Below, piece after piece: positions 20,940 to 32,611 of a stretch of 64,000 bases of DNA. Source of the stretch: Stereum hirsutum FP-91666 SS1 (taxonomy: Eukaryota; Basidiomycota; Agaricomycetes; Russulales; Stereaceae); contig NW_006763131.1 in NCBI RefSeq assembly GCF_000264905.1, positions 534,793 through 598,792 of the forward strand, given 5' to 3'. Under the pieces are notes generated by a model, which did no database searches, was not told where the DNA came from, and saw only the letters and a list, made by a program, of their open reading frames with translations. The translations under genes and the position numbers were made by a program. The stretch's first letter is position 1. Every line of letters begins with the position of its first letter.

Positions 20940-23900
20940 ATGTCCCTCGACATTTTCAGCCTCCTAACTCTCGGACACAGCCCATCCACATCCACTGTCG
21001 GGGCAGCGTTCAGCGCCTACAAGTCTTCCAACCCCGTCCAATTGCAACTTCCCGATGAATCTGCTGGGTCGGCATCTCCTGTCCATGTCCACAAGGTAGC
21101 ACGTCTGGACAGCGACTCTGACTCTGCTTCTGCTTCTAGGTCGAGGGCTGGGGAGGCTGCTGCGACTACGAGGAAGAGAGGCGTTGCGCAGGTCAAGATC
21201 ACTGGATCGGCTTGTGAGTATGCTTTGTGACATCGACTTTTGGGCCACAAATCATTCTGGCGTTCTCGTTGGAAGAATGAATTGCGGAAATTATAGCTAA
21301 GCCATCCACGAGATTACCTACACCTACCAGATCATTACCAGATCAACTCGGCATATTCAATTTTGGCTCGTCCATACTCATCACCTTCCCTGTCCCTATC
21401 CAGATCGTCCCTCAGACCGCCGTCAATCCACCCAAAGCGGCTTCACGGACCTCCAACGCTGCATCATCAACATCCTCTCCCTCGACGAGCCCACACCGCG
21501 CCACACCCTCCCCTACGAACGCATCTTCTCCACATGCCTTCATCTCGTCTGCGCCGCCGGCCGTGGCCAGGACCTCGAAGATGTGCTTAAGCTCGAGTTG
21601 GAGAAGTCGTTGGCGAGGCTGAGAGGGCAGTTGGTGGGGAAGGAGACAAAGGGGGAGATGGAGTGGGTTGAGTATTTCGTGAGGATGTGTCGGATGTTCG
21701 AGGGTCGAATCGTGCGTTCTTTTAAATCTGTGTTGTTGGAGCGAGCGCAGAGTGTGTTTTACTGATCGGAGTCTCATTAAATTTACAGAGACTGTTGCAG
21801 AACTTGTTGGCGTACTTGGACCGTGTGTATATGATTGAGATCAAGGGCTCGGAAGGAATCGAGTGCGTTCTGTTCTCTCCATATAGCGTCTCGTATGATA
21901 TTGCTCTCCTGAACATGACATACTTCCAAAACGCAGGAATATGGCCTACGGCCTCTTCACCGAGGCGATCCTCGAGCGCGAGTCCGGCATAGTTCAACGC
22001 ATAAAGAAAGGGATCGAAGAATGGGTCACTGCTGAACGTCTGAATCCGTCCGTACTCCCCTTCCTCCTCTTCCTGCTCTTTCTGCTCCTCCTCCTCCCTT
22101 TCCTCCTCCTCTTTCCATCTTCCCTCTTGTAATCTCAATTCACTTGGTCTAATCTCGTGTTATTTTCCACTTGCACAGTGACACCCCACACCCGTCCCGC
22201 CCCACAATCCAAAACCTAATCGCCCATCTACACCGCCACGCGCGCTACGAACCCATCTTCGAGTCTTTCTACCTCTCCCTCCTCGCCTCCTTCTACACCG
22301 CCGAGTCATCGAAATTGGCTGCAGAAGAAACTAGGAATGCACGGGAGTTCATCGTCCATTGTGACGCGCGGATCGCGCAGGAGATGAAAAGGGCGGAGGA
22401 GGTGCTGCCGAAGAGTAGTTGGGCGATCGTGAGGAGCAGGACGGAGTATGCGCTGCTGGAAGGACGTGGGGGGTGGTTGGCGCAGGATGGTATGTCATCT
22501 ATCCATCCATTCCCTTCCCATTTTGTTCTCCCCCCTCCCCCTTTCGTGAGTGTGAGTATGGATAGGCTGATTCTGATTGGGCGGGTGCAGGAATGAAGGC
22601 GTTGATGAATAAGAGGGATATGGATGGGTTGAAGAGGATGTATAATCTCTTCGACCGGATCAACGGCAAGAAAGACCTGCTCGTCCAATTCAAGAACACC
22701 GTCCAAGTAGGTACCATTCAATCCCCATTTTCCTCATCGGTCACTCATCATTCTACATCTACGTATACGCTGCAGGACACCGTGAAACGAATAGTCGAAG
22801 ACCAACCCCGGGACGACGAAATGGTCTCCCGCCTGATCTCCTTCAAACACTTCGCCACCACGACCCTCTCCACCTCCTTCGCCTCCTCCCCCGACTTCAA
22901 CTACGCGCTCCAAGACGCCTTCACCACCGGGTTCAAGTGCCGGCGCCTCAAGCCCGCAGAGATGATCGCGAAGCATGTCGATAGGTTGTTGAGGCAGGGA
23001 CAGGCGGGGAGGGAAGAGGCGGAGTATAAGAAGGAGTTGGAGGATGTGTTGGGGTTGTATAGGAGTACGGACGATAAGGATGTGTTCAGGACTTTCTATC
23101 AGAGGGCGTTGGCGAAGAGGTTGTTGTTGAAGAGGGCGGCGAGCGATGATGTGGAGAAGGCGATGTTGGATCGGTTGAAGAAGGGTGCGTATTCCTCCAC
23201 CATCCTCATTCTTCTCTACTGACCGCGTGTTTGACCAGATTACGACCCCGAGTTCGGAATGGGCGACCAGATGTTCACGGACCTGAACCTCTCGCGCGAT
23301 CTGGGGAAAGATTACCGCGAAACTCTCGCAGGGAAGAACAACAATACAGACTCAGACCTCGTTCCGGAAGTCATGATCCTCCAAGCGAGCGTATGGCCCT
23401 TCACGTCCCGCAAAGGCAAAATCACGGCCGTCCTGCCTCCATATGTACGTGCGTCTCCTCGTCTCTTCCTCCCTCCTCCTTCTCCTTTCCCCACTTTCCT
23501 TTCCTTTCCTGGTCCCTCCCTTCCTTTCATCCCAATCCCAGTTCAACTGACACCTCACACTCCCACGTCCTCCAACGACCAACAACGTAATCGTAATGAC
23601 AGCTCCAAGAACAACTAACCTCTTTCACGGCCTACTATAAATCCAAATACAAAGGCCGCACGCTCGAATGGGACCACTCCCTCGGCACCGCGACGCTCGA
23701 GGCGCGTTTCCCCAAAGGCACGAAGAGACTGACGGTGTCGCTCTATCAGGCCGTTGTGTTGTTGTTGTTTAATGAGGAGAAGGAGCTCGGGTTTGGGGAG
23801 ATTAAGGTTGGGGCGGGGATGGGTGCGTATTCATCTCCTGTCTTGTGTTCTTCCCATTGCAGGGAACTGATATGAGAATGTGTGTGTTTTTTTTGGTGTT

Positions 23901-24415
23901 GGTGTGGTGTGATGTAACAGAGGACGCGGAGCTCAGACGAACACTACAGAGTCTTGCGTGCGGGAAGAAGAAAGTGCTCACGAAGCGTCCGGCGGGGAAG
24001 GACGTGAATGACGGGGATGTGTTCGTGTTTAATGAGAAATTCACGGATCCGAAGCCGGTGGTGCATATTAATTCGATACAGTCGAAGGAGACGGTGCGTT
24101 TTCTCTTATCCGTCCATCTCATCTCACCGAATCCTACTGAATGCACTCTACCCCACCCAGGCCGAAGAAACAACCCGCACGCGCAACGCCATCGAAGGCG
24201 ATCGCAAGCACCTCCTCGACGCGGCCATCGTCCGACTCATGAAAGCGAAGAAACAGATGCACCACGGGCAGATCGTGAACGAGACGGTGCAAGCGGTCCA
24301 GAAACATTTCGTGCCGAGCGTGGCGATGATCAAGGAACGGATCGCGAGTCTGACCGAGGCGGAGTATGTGAGGAGGGACGAGGAGGATATGGGGCTTTAT
24401 ATTTATGTTGCGTGA
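20940..24415 (+). CDS. Cullin, CUL4-like ubiquitin ligase scaffold
   Basis: About a dozen exons. After a Ser/Asp/Arg-rich N-terminal region the cullin repeats begin with [20 protein letters not shown] and [17 protein letters not shown]. Later come [75 protein letters not shown] and the cullin-homology segment [20 protein letters not shown]. The C-terminal winged helix has [17 protein letters not shown], with the lysine expected to carry NEDD8, and ends MGLYIYVA. Cullins hold a RING protein at the C-terminus and substrate adaptors at the N-terminus. The long disordered N-terminus and the [18 protein letters not shown] segment fit CUL4 best; the paralogue assignment is my inference. Residues 1-90 are low complexity, so the exact start is uncertain. 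Confidence 0.87.
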
Positions 24416-24777
24416 GCTTGGGAGGGGGGTGGATGTGCCAGTTGGATAGGATCTGCTTTCTCTTGTATTCTTGAATTGATGGTGATCATCATGTACTTTT
24501 ATGCAATAGACGCTGTTGTAGAGCTGTGGTATATTTCCTCTGAATTTATACCACCAAGTGCAGTCGTTTCTCGTCTACTTAATACGCGATGTGGCCTGTG
24601 TCGTGCCCTAGAGCGGCGATGCGATAGACATGATGAGCCGCGACAGTGTCACAACCATTAACAAAATCCAAAATATTCCGGTTTACCAGGCCACCGAAAT
24701 ACAGCAATACAAATACCTATAACTAAAGCAATCCACCCCCTCCCCCAACTGCCTATACCCTCTCACCAACATCAACA
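24416..24777. other. Convergent 3' spacer
   Basis: About 360 bases between the cullin stop and the SDR stop. No feature beyond the presumed 3' UTRs. Confidence 0.5.
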
Positions 24778-26199
24778 TCAACTCTTCGGCTTCACACTGA
24801 CAGTGGAAGGACTAAAATTATACTTCCGCGCCGCCCTCCTCTCCACGAACCCCGGCCAAATCGCATACACGAACTGCACCCACCAATACCACGCCGGCAC
24901 GAAGACCGCCTGTCCGCGCGCCCAGCCCCCTTTTCCACTCCCATCTACAATCTCGACCACCTTTTTCGCTACGTACTCCCTCTTCAGGCCTTTACTCTTC
25001 GTGTTCGTGGTGGCGTTCGGGTCGTCCTCGTGCAATGGGCCGAGGGACGCGTCGACCGCACCAGCCCTAAAATCACCCTCCACAGTACTCGGCAATGTAT
25101 AGCTGAACCCAATAGCGGGATGTTCGATGGAGAGACTGCGGTAGAGCTGCAGGGAGGCGGATTTGGTGGATGCGTAGATCGTGCGGGTGGGGGCGGGGAT
25201 GGAGGACGCTAGAGAGGATATGAGGTGGATTGAGGGCGAGAGGGAGGTTTGGGAGAGGAGGGCGATCTGTTGGGTGTGTTTTTTAGTACGGGATTTTGGA
25301 ATATGGGAACGATGAACATAATATCATTCGACTGTGGCGCCACACGACGCCACACTGCGACGGCCAAGTCAGAGACAGAAAGCACTAGTAGTAGTACTCA
25401 CAAAGGTAACGGCAGTGATCAATGGACCTATGTAGTTCCCATCCACAGCAGCAGACGCAATCCTCGACGCCCTTTCCACGCCTTCAACACTCGGCACCGA
25501 GGTCTCGTTCGAGCCGGGTTCGACGCCAGCGAGGGTCATGAGCGGTTGCAGCGCGGATACCCCAGCAGAAACGATTATTGTGTCCAGGCCTCCCCATTCT
25601 TTTGTACAACATATCCAGCACATAAGTCACAGTGCAACAGACCGACCTACTATATCATCATCGAGAATAAACGTACCTCGTTCCAAAGTCTCCCTCAACG
25701 CGACCATCTGCTTCGGATCCGTGAAATCCGCCCCGAGCCCCAGTACCCTCTCCTGCCTTCCTTCCAATCCCTCAACAACCTGCACCGCAGCACACTCCTC
25801 ACCTACCCTCACAGCCTCCTCTTCCCTCCTGCCCGTGATACATACTCTCGCACCTCGACGCGCGTAGAGCAAAGCTATAGCGCGTCCGATCCCGCTCGAG
25901 CCTCCGACGATGAGGACGCGTTCGGAGTTCGGAGGGATCAGTTTCGTTCGTGGCTTATATAAACACCGTCGAATGAAGGAGAGGACGTAAAAGGTGGATC
26001 GGAGAGCGAAGAGAGAGATTGTCGTAGCGAGGAAGAGACAGAGTGTGGTGGCGAGGATGACGGTCGCTGAGCTCGGTAGAGTCATCGGTGGCACGTCGGG
26101 GGATGATAGCATTCGCCATTGGTTTAGAGGCGTACTTTTCGGGTCGGAGATTTGGCGTGCGGAGAAGCGTTGGATGGCCTGCCAACGTTGGCCTGCCAT
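24778..26199 (-). CDS. Membrane-anchored short-chain dehydrogenase/reductase
   Basis: Three main exons. An N-terminal hydrophobic segment (SATVILATTLCLFLATTISL) should anchor the protein in a membrane, probably the ER. The Rossmann fold follows: VLIVGGSSGIGRAIALLYAR (cofactor loop) and VCITGRREEE (a basic residue after the strand favours NADPH). Then come LDTIIVSAGVSALQPL, LISSLASSIPAP and the catalytic YASTK. The C-terminus has a second hydrophobic patch (AWYWWVQFVYAIWPGFVE). Overall this matches membrane SDRs of the DHRS7/3-ketosphinganine-reductase type; I cannot choose between them. The start at 26199 is the longest choice. The ATG at about 26085, just before the hydrophobic segment, is a reasonable alternative. 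Confidence 0.82.
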
Positions 26200-26944
26200 T
26201 TTGGAGATGGGGGTATGTACTTAGAAAGAATTTATTGTAATTGAGTGCGGTTGTGAGAGAGGGTGGATGCACGTGTTTGTTTGGTTGTTGTGGCGTAAGT
26301 ATGAAATATCGTGTTGTGGCAAAACACGAGTTTTGCGGTATACTTAGATAGATCAGCCAACGATATAGTATTAGGAAGAGAAACAAGATGCTTGCCCATC
26401 ACTTCACCGCACAATATCCAACGAATTACCTTGACAAATCATCGACTGTAACAAACGGTACCGAGGTTGCAAAACCTCACAAAGCGGCAGCAAGGACCAA
26501 AGGAATCGTCCTTAGAGGGAAACAACTTCGCGTAGTTCATTTTGAAGGTACATACTTGGATGCACGGTCATGCATGCATCGCGACATGTATATTACCGAT
26601 GGAGAAGACAAAAGACATGCATTAAGTCGTGGAATTTCCGGAACTCGGCGAGGACCCAGATAGTCAGATGCGCCAAAGAACGCTGCAGATCAGTTCTTGA
26701 AGGGCTGTGACTACTGTACTATTGGAGTGAACATGATTTTTGGTTATGAGCATCTGATGTAGTAGATGTGTGGACAGTGCAGCAGGATTAGCGATGTATA
26801 CACATGTATGAGATCGTCCCAAAACGATTGCGCGACAAGAGAGCAAAGCACTGCGAGATATCAATGGGAGTGGGAATCAATGAGGGCAATAATCGAAGAA
26901 CGCGACTTACCGGAAAGCAAGAAACAAAACTTCGACAGCAGATC
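26200..26944. other. Spacer with no supported gene
   Basis: About 745 bases upstream of the SDR gene and downstream of the chromo/HMUDK-type gene. A small perfect hairpin (gaggttgcaaaacctc, about 26463-26478) is the only structure noticed. Confidence 0.45.
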
Positions 26945-28711
26945 CTACGCCACACTCTTCCTTCCACTCTTCCTCCGCCCCGCGCTCTCGCTCTCCGTCG
27001 TCGACGCTCCATACCCCGACATCTCTCTAGCCTTCTCCTCAATCTCCTCCTTCCTATCGTCCCACGCCTTAATAACCCCATGCACGCCGTCCTCCAATAA
27101 CCTGTCCCTCGTCTGCCTAGTATCCCACTCCGGTCCCCACGTGTCCCACCTCACCGTATACCAAACCTCCTCGTCCCTCTTCCTCTTCTTCGAACTACTG
27201 CTCCCAGAATCCGTATGCTCCTCCATCACGATATGCGAAACTTCGTACTCAGGGTCCTCCGCGTCCTCATCAACAGCCCCACGGCACTCGTACGTCTTTC
27301 CGTTTCCGTTCCTCGCGCGACTAGCGGCGGCAGCGGTCGACTTCCTCTTCTTAGAAGACCCCCATTTCGACTTTTTCGATTTCTTCGGCTTAGAGGCGAG
27401 AGGCATCATCATCTCCCTCTGTCTCTCCATCCATTTCCTCGGCACCTCCGTCGTCGGCCTCGGCCTTCCCTCTCCTTTCCCCAACGGATCGAACCGTCCC
27501 CTAACATCAACCTTCTTCGACACCTTCAGGCTCTCCTTCGGATGCTTCAGCCGGGCGTACTTACTCACTTCACAAAGCACGTGCTCGAAATCGACTCTGC
27601 TGACATACGGCGGAGAAGAGGGCGTGAGGCGCGGACGGAGGGAAGGTGCGATACCGTAGGCGGAGAAGTAAAAGTCTTGGTTGTCGTGTAGGTGGCTTAC
27701 GGCGGGGCCGACGTAGGGCCCGATTTGGGGGCCGAAGATTTTGGAGAGGCATTCGGTGGCGCCGGGGCCTAGGAGGGACCAGTTTTCGGGGAAGGAGAGG
27801 GAGGGGATGAGGTTCAGGTCGAGGGATAGTCTGGGAGAATAAGGGTCAGATATATTAAGGTATTTGTACGGGGGTGTGAGGAGAAAAGCGTACTGGTATC
27901 CAAGGAAGGCGCCATTCATGGAGGGATAAAGTTGGACCTGGCCGAGGATCTCTTGAAGAGACTCCGCTTTCGCGAGTTTCTCGCATAGGCCGGTGGTCAT
28001 CATCAACACTAACAGGCGAAGGTGCTTCAGCCAATTTGGACCCTCACCCAACGGAGGAGGCGGCATCTGGTACGCTGCCCCGTACATTTTCGCGCCCTCG
28101 GCACTCGCCTCAGCGAATGCCTCCGTATACGTATCCATGTCAAAGTTCTTCCAGGTGGGTACACCGAAACGATCCTGCAAGAGCCTCCAAGTGTCGTAAC
28201 GCGCAAAGAAACGAAACAGGATCACTCGGAAGGCGGTTTCTTTGAGGTCCTGAGGGCCTTTGGAGATGACCTCGCGGACGATGTATTGCGTCATGCGGTC
28301 GTAGACGCGGTAGACGTTCACGAAGGGATACCTCTGGAAGTATTCGTCCGATGTCCACGGGGCGGGTTCGCCGGCTAGACGACGTTGGAAAATAGCATGG
28401 CGTTCTGCCATCCAGGTGAAGAGTGTCTCGAGCACTGCGGTGGGTTTGAAGGTCATGGTCTGTTCCGTGCCGTCGTCGTCGACACCGATGACGATGGTCA
28501 CCTCTTTGGGTTTCTCTAATTTCGGCGTAGGGAGAGATGGACGCGCTTTGGCCTTGGTCTTGGACTTGCCTTTAGGTGGCAGCGAGACCGACGAGGTTTC
28601 TTTGAGCGGATTCAAGGAGAGTGGTTCGTCTAGAGACGTGAGCGAAGACGTCGCAGAAGAGGTACAAAATGAGGAAAATGGCACGGATGAGGACGAGGGT
28701 GTTTCAGCCAT
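26945..28711 (-). CDS. 5-hmdU DNA kinase-type helical domain protein with chromo-like C-terminus
   Basis: Reads as one open frame, but 27893-27831 is an in-phase 63-base intron (GTACGC..CCCAG). Its removal gives 567 residues from the ATG at 28711 (MAETPSSSS). The N-terminal 75 residues are Ser/Pro/Lys-rich. Residues about 95-340 match the helical domain known from phage thymine-hypermodification enzymes and found in many mushroom genomes: TWMAERHAIFQRRLAGEPAP, PFVNVYRVYDRMTQYIVREV, ETAFRVILFRFFARYDTWRL. After splicing GAFLGYQLSLDLNL leads to LLGPGATECLSKIFG. A Lys/Arg/Ser-rich nuclear-signal-like stretch (KPKKSKKSKWGSSKKRKS) precedes a chromodomain-like segment: YEVSHIVMEEH, VWYTVRWDTWGPEWDTRQT, GVIKAWDDRKEE. 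The role in fungi is unknown; nuclear, chromatin-associated action is an inference from the chromo-like part. Confidence 0.82.
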   Translation of the reverse strand: MAETPSSSSVPFSSFCTSSATSSLTSLDEPLSLNPLKETSSVSLPPKGKSKTKAKARPSLPTPKLEKPKEVTIVIGVDDDGTEQTMTFKPTAVLETLFTWMAERHAIFQRRLAGEPAPWTSDEYFQRYPFVNVYRVYDRMTQYIVREVISKGPQDLKETAFRVILFRFFARYDTWRLLQDRFGVPTWKNFDMDTYTEAFAEASAEGAKMYGAAYQMPPPPLGEGPNWLKHLRLLVLMMTTGLCEKLAKAESLQEILGQVQLYPSMNGAFLGYQYAFLLTPPYKYLNISDPYSPRLSLDLNLIPSLSFPENWSLLGPGATECLSKIFGPQIGPYVGPAVSHLHDNQDFYFSAYGIAPSLRPRLTPSSPPYVSRVDFEHVLCEVSKYARLKHPKESLKVSKKVDVRGRFDPLGKGEGRPRPTTEVPRKWMERQREMMMPLASKPKKSKKSKWGSSKKRKSTAAAASRARNGNGKTYECRGAVDEDAEDPEYEVSHIVMEEHTDSGSSSSKKRKRDEEVWYTVRWDTWGPEWDTRQTRDRLLEDGVHGVIKAWDDRKEEIEEKAREMSGYGASTTESESAGRRKSGRKSVA

Positions 28712-29357
28712 GATGATGGCGGTAGTCGAGATGAAGAGCAAGACAATCCCTCGCGACCATCGCGCTCTAAGTACCGCGTACGTATTTGCTCTCGTCACGC
28801 TCGCGTCCTGTCACACCGCCGCTCACCTTTGTACGCTTTTGTACGTCGCGAATGCGATCACCGTGGCCGGTTCTGATGCCAATGCCAAAAAGATGTATAA
28901 AATCCTCCTAACGGAGAAGGAAGATCCACTAGAACTGTCCATATCCGAAAACAGTGGTACGGACTCACACGAGCGCAACGAGCCAATACCGTTCGAACGT
29001 TTCACGGGCCTGGCAAAGACTCATGCGTTGGCGAACACTACTGGTTATTGTGGATGTGTGATACGAGCGGTGTTCATAGCATTGCAGCAGCGGGACAGAT
29101 ATGATATGAGCGCACGGCGAACTGAGAAGATGATGGGCGTGAACAAAATTGTTCTCGATTCACATCGCCCTTCACAGGGCCACATTTATCCGTGCGGTGC
29201 TCGGGGTGCTTTCTTCCATAAATGGGCAGAATTAGGGACTCCGGACACCTGGTCCTGTTTTCCGAGTTCGCGACTTTGCAATTCCTCGTCGCGCTCACCG
29301 TTCTCACCGTTCTCTGTATCGTCCTGCTGTCCGTCGTCGCCGTCATCGTCGCCGACA
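28712..29357. other. Divergent promoter region between the HMUDK-type gene and mL44
   Basis: About 645 bases. The gene to the left runs leftward and mL44 runs rightward, so both promoters should lie here. The ORFs in it are without recognisable motifs. Confidence 0.45.
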
Positions 29358-30411
29358 ATGTCAAGAGGAATACGATCACTAAAACACGCGAGTAGGGCCG
29401 TTGATATTTCTGCAAAATCCTTCTTGACACGGTCGCCGGGTTCGTGCGCCTCTACTCCGTCCAGTACACTCCGAGTTGTTCCAGTGAACCAAAACTAAAG
29501 CTTTATTTGATCTCCAGTGACGCGACGATGTCTTCATTCGACGACTTCGAGGCTTGATGCTGCAGCACTGGCAACGAAGCCGGTACTGTCAGCGCAGGAC
29601 GGCCCCATACCTTCAACATCGTCTAGCGGGTCTTCGCTAGGAGTCCGAATGGCAGAACATCTGAACGAGGTCTTCGCACCGCTAGAATTTCCACCAGAGG
29701 TCGCGCAGAGGGTGTTGACGCATTTGAGTCACAAAGATGCTGTCCAGGGACACAACGCTCGCTTTGCGTTCATGGGTGCGTCACCGTCGAGTTAGTTGCT
29801 CGTGTGGACAGCTTGCTCACTGACATATCCTGCTTCGAACGTACATTGTACTTTCCACCAGGCCGCAGAGTTCTCGAAACATATCTTCAGCTGTTTCTCC
29901 ACTCTACGCCAGGCTTGCAGGCCACCTCATCACCTGATTATGACTTCGACAACATCACCGCACGCACCCTCAACACCTACGTCCTCGGCGAACACGTAGC
30001 CCCGCAATGGCGTCTTCCAGACATAATGCGTTGGAGGCCCGTGGCGAACGATGGGCTGAAAACGAACGATATGAGGAGTATAGGGCTGTATAAGGTTTCG
30101 GGGACGATGGTCGAATCGGTCATGGGCGGGCTATTCCACCAATTCGTACGTCGACTTCAGTCCTCGCCTTCCATAGGTGCTAGTCTAAACATCTCACATG
30201 AAATATCCATATCATGCAGGGAGGCTCCGTAACCCACCGCGTCTTCCACACCCGCGTATTGCCCCATATCCTCCTCCCGAACCGGCCAGAAGGCCTACAC
30301 TCCGCATTCCACGATCACGCGAAAGACGTCTGTCGTAACATGGGTGGACCGGAAGGACCGCTGGTTCTTCTCGGAGGGGCGGCGGAACGGCCGTCAATTC
30401 TTGAAAAGTAG
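29358..30411 (+). CDS. Mitochondrial large ribosomal subunit protein mL44 (RNase III fold)
   Basis: An exon beginning at about 29517 gives an Arg/Ser-rich, mitochondrial-presequence-like start (RRCLHSTTSRLDAAALA), then FPPEVAQRVLTHLSHKDAVQ and HNARFAFMG. After an intron comes RRVLETYLQLFLHSTPGLQ, then TLNTYVLGEHVAPQWRLPD and GTMVESVMGGLFHQF. After another intron GGSVTHRVFHTRVLPHILL runs to a stop at 30411. The HNARFAFMGRRVLETY arrangement is that of the RNase III-like fold of mL44 (yeast Mrpl3), a structural mitoribosome protein without nuclease activity. No ATG opens the 29517 exon in frame, so an upstream exon is needed. 29358-29391 (ATG, donor GTAGGG) joins in phase and is my tentative first exon. 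Confidence 0.75.
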
Positions 30412-31920
30412 CACGTTACAACCTACAACACATAGCATATCTTCACGCGAGGGCTGGGATAATACATATTTGCTGTGAGTCTTTTCGCTGTTGAGGTGGA
30501 TGGCGGAGTGTGCTCTGCGCAGATTGGGAGGGACAGAGGCTGACTTTGATTCTTGCTCTACCTATCTTTTTACAGTTGCATGATGAAAATATGGCCGCGG
30601 TGACCTCCGGACCATCTAAGTGTGGCGTATGCCTTCGATCGTGTTTCGAACAACGCCGGTTTGCATCCAGCCACTGATTTTGGCTAACTGCGATCGGGCG
30701 TTGCAGTCTTACTGCACAACGTACCGGGATACTCGTCCGTTTCGTCCAAGGCTCGGAGTTGTAGCGACGACTCCGCTCGCACTTCGATTGGTGGCGACGC
30801 CAGCTATGCTCGCTTTTAGCGAGCAGGCCGCTACTAGACTGATCATTTCTGTTGGCGTGTCCGATCTCGTCATTATTGCAGTGCACGTCTGCCGTCGTCG
30901 GGCTCGTCACCCTGGAATAACACTGCACAGAGAGCCGTGCCAGCGCCAGACCTGGCTTTGGTCCTCCGCTATGGTCGCAAATCAGGATGCGGCATACCAT
31001 ACCTCAGTTGTCGGCAAAACCACAATGCACCTCTTGTCCTTGAGCTAGTGATACTGGTTTGCAGGTGCCCCATCGGACCACACCCTGCCTGAGTTCAGAG
31101 GCCAGACAATCGAGACACCCCACCTTTAAATTGACTCCTTACCTGTGCTCTTTCTTACTCCTAGAATTGATGATCAAGGCGTTCAGGCATTATCATCTAT
31201 TTGACGTTTTTATCCACGGCGTCGCTCCTTATTTCCGCCTGCAAATCCCAGACGACATGTCATTGACATGCGAAACTACTGGGGGTAGTTCCACCGTAAG
31301 TCTGCTTGAACCGCTCTGTACCCTCGTGAGCATTTTCACCGTAAAGTTTGCTTTAGGACTTGAGATTGTCAACTTGTATTGCATGGATACGAGTAACTTT
31401 GGGTTGCTACGGCCCACCATCCGAGTCAGCTACAGCACGCACAAGGTCCATCCATCTCCTTCCAACGTGACTCCCTCCACTATACATTTAAACATATATT
31501 TTCCCTCAAGTTCTCGACCACTGGACTAACCACCCGCTTCTGTCTTCTTCGCTAAATACCAGACCAGCACCTGCTTCAATCGGCGCCACGACCTCCAGAA
31601 CAGCATCGACTGCTGCGGGTACCTGCTCTCCATCGTCTAGCAGGGGCGCCGCCACAACACCACAGATGAAGCCCGATAAACCTAGGAACTCTCGCGCAAA
31701 GTATATCTTCGACTCGGATGCCCTAGAATTGTAGCGTTCCAAAACTCAAATATCATTCAATATACCAGTAACACATAAGTGCGAACATACTGACTGCCTC
31801 GAAGCTATGGTACGAATCAAGAAGAAGGTCTGACGTACAATTAAGCACTTCAAGACATCATGCAGGCTGGTGCGATCGAATGCTACAAGAGTCTGCTTGG
31901 TCTCTCCAACCGCTTTCTAA
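30412..31920. other. 1.5-kb gap at the left border of the accessory locus
   Basis: No supported gene. The longest ORFs (30620-31048, 31059-31529) have no recognisable motif or signal peptide. A minus-strand ORF at 31506-31742 has an alanine/valine-rich composition that could be coding, but it stands alone. Confidence 0.4.
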
Positions 31921-32611
31921 TTACAGATCGTACGAATCGTAGCCGAAGACGGTCGTGTTACGGAAACCGACTCGAATGTCTGTCCACTCCGCCCAATTCT
32001 TCTCCATCTCCTCATAGACCTGACCCCAGTCTTCGCAGACATGTGTTGCCCCCGTCCTCTCCACCTCGAAGTCGCGCGTCAGAACATCCGGAGGCTCCAA
32101 CGTCAAATCAGGACTGCACAGAATCATTTGCCGAATATAATTCAAGCAATGTTCCACGTGAGCCTGAATGACCGGCCTGTAGTCTCCATCTAGCGCGGAC
32201 CGCATCAAACGGATACAGTGAAACTGGTGGAACATCGATATCGCAAACGCGCGATGCTCGTCCCCAAGCCTGATATATCCAAAACCCTTGGGCGAGCTCG
32301 TCGCCCATTCCTCAGCGGCATCGAGGCCATGAATCGGGTAGTGTGCGCTTTCTTCGACGGTCATGGCGACGGATGGCCTTTCTTCGAGGTGCCAAACAGG
32401 AGGATAATCCTCTCCTCGGTAGGCTAATATATATCACTTTAGCGTGAACGCAGTCTTTCTAGAGCGAATGTATATACACACTGTATTTTTTTCTTCCTGC
32501 AGGGTTAGGGTCGAACTCCCTGTACAATACGGCATTGAGATTGAGCACGGACAGGGCAAGGGCACACGTCCCAAGAACATAGAGACAGGTTGGGTGTGTC
32601 AGTTGGAACAT
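31921..32611 (-). CDS. UstYa-type (DUF3328) oxidase-like protein, copy 1
   Basis: Two exons (32611-32482, 32423-31921) join in frame to 210 residues. The N-terminus has one membrane segment (CLYVLGTCALALSVLNLNAV). The lumenal part has YRGEDYPPVWHLEERPSVAM, HYPIHGLDAAEEWATSSPKG and FGYIRLGDEHRAF. Both HxxHC motifs that define the family are intact: FHQFHCIRLM and HVEHCLNYIRQMILC. The end has THVCEDWGQVYEEM. UstYa proteins are membrane-bound, probably metal-dependent enzymes that oxidise, hydroxylate or cyclise ribosomal or non-ribosomal peptides in fungal pathways such as ustiloxin and cyclochlorotine (family knowledge). This is the best preserved of three copies here, closest to copy 2 (34581-35555). 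Confidence 0.85.

Noticed and set aside
28416..29498. 360-codon plus-strand ORF
   Set aside because: Its first part is antisense to the HMUDK-type gene, whose minus-strand frame has clear domain motifs. The rest covers the divergent promoter and has no recognisable motif.
31506..31742. 78-codon Ala/Val-rich minus-strand ORF
   Set aside because: Coding-like composition but isolated, without signal peptide or homologue I know; too weak to call.
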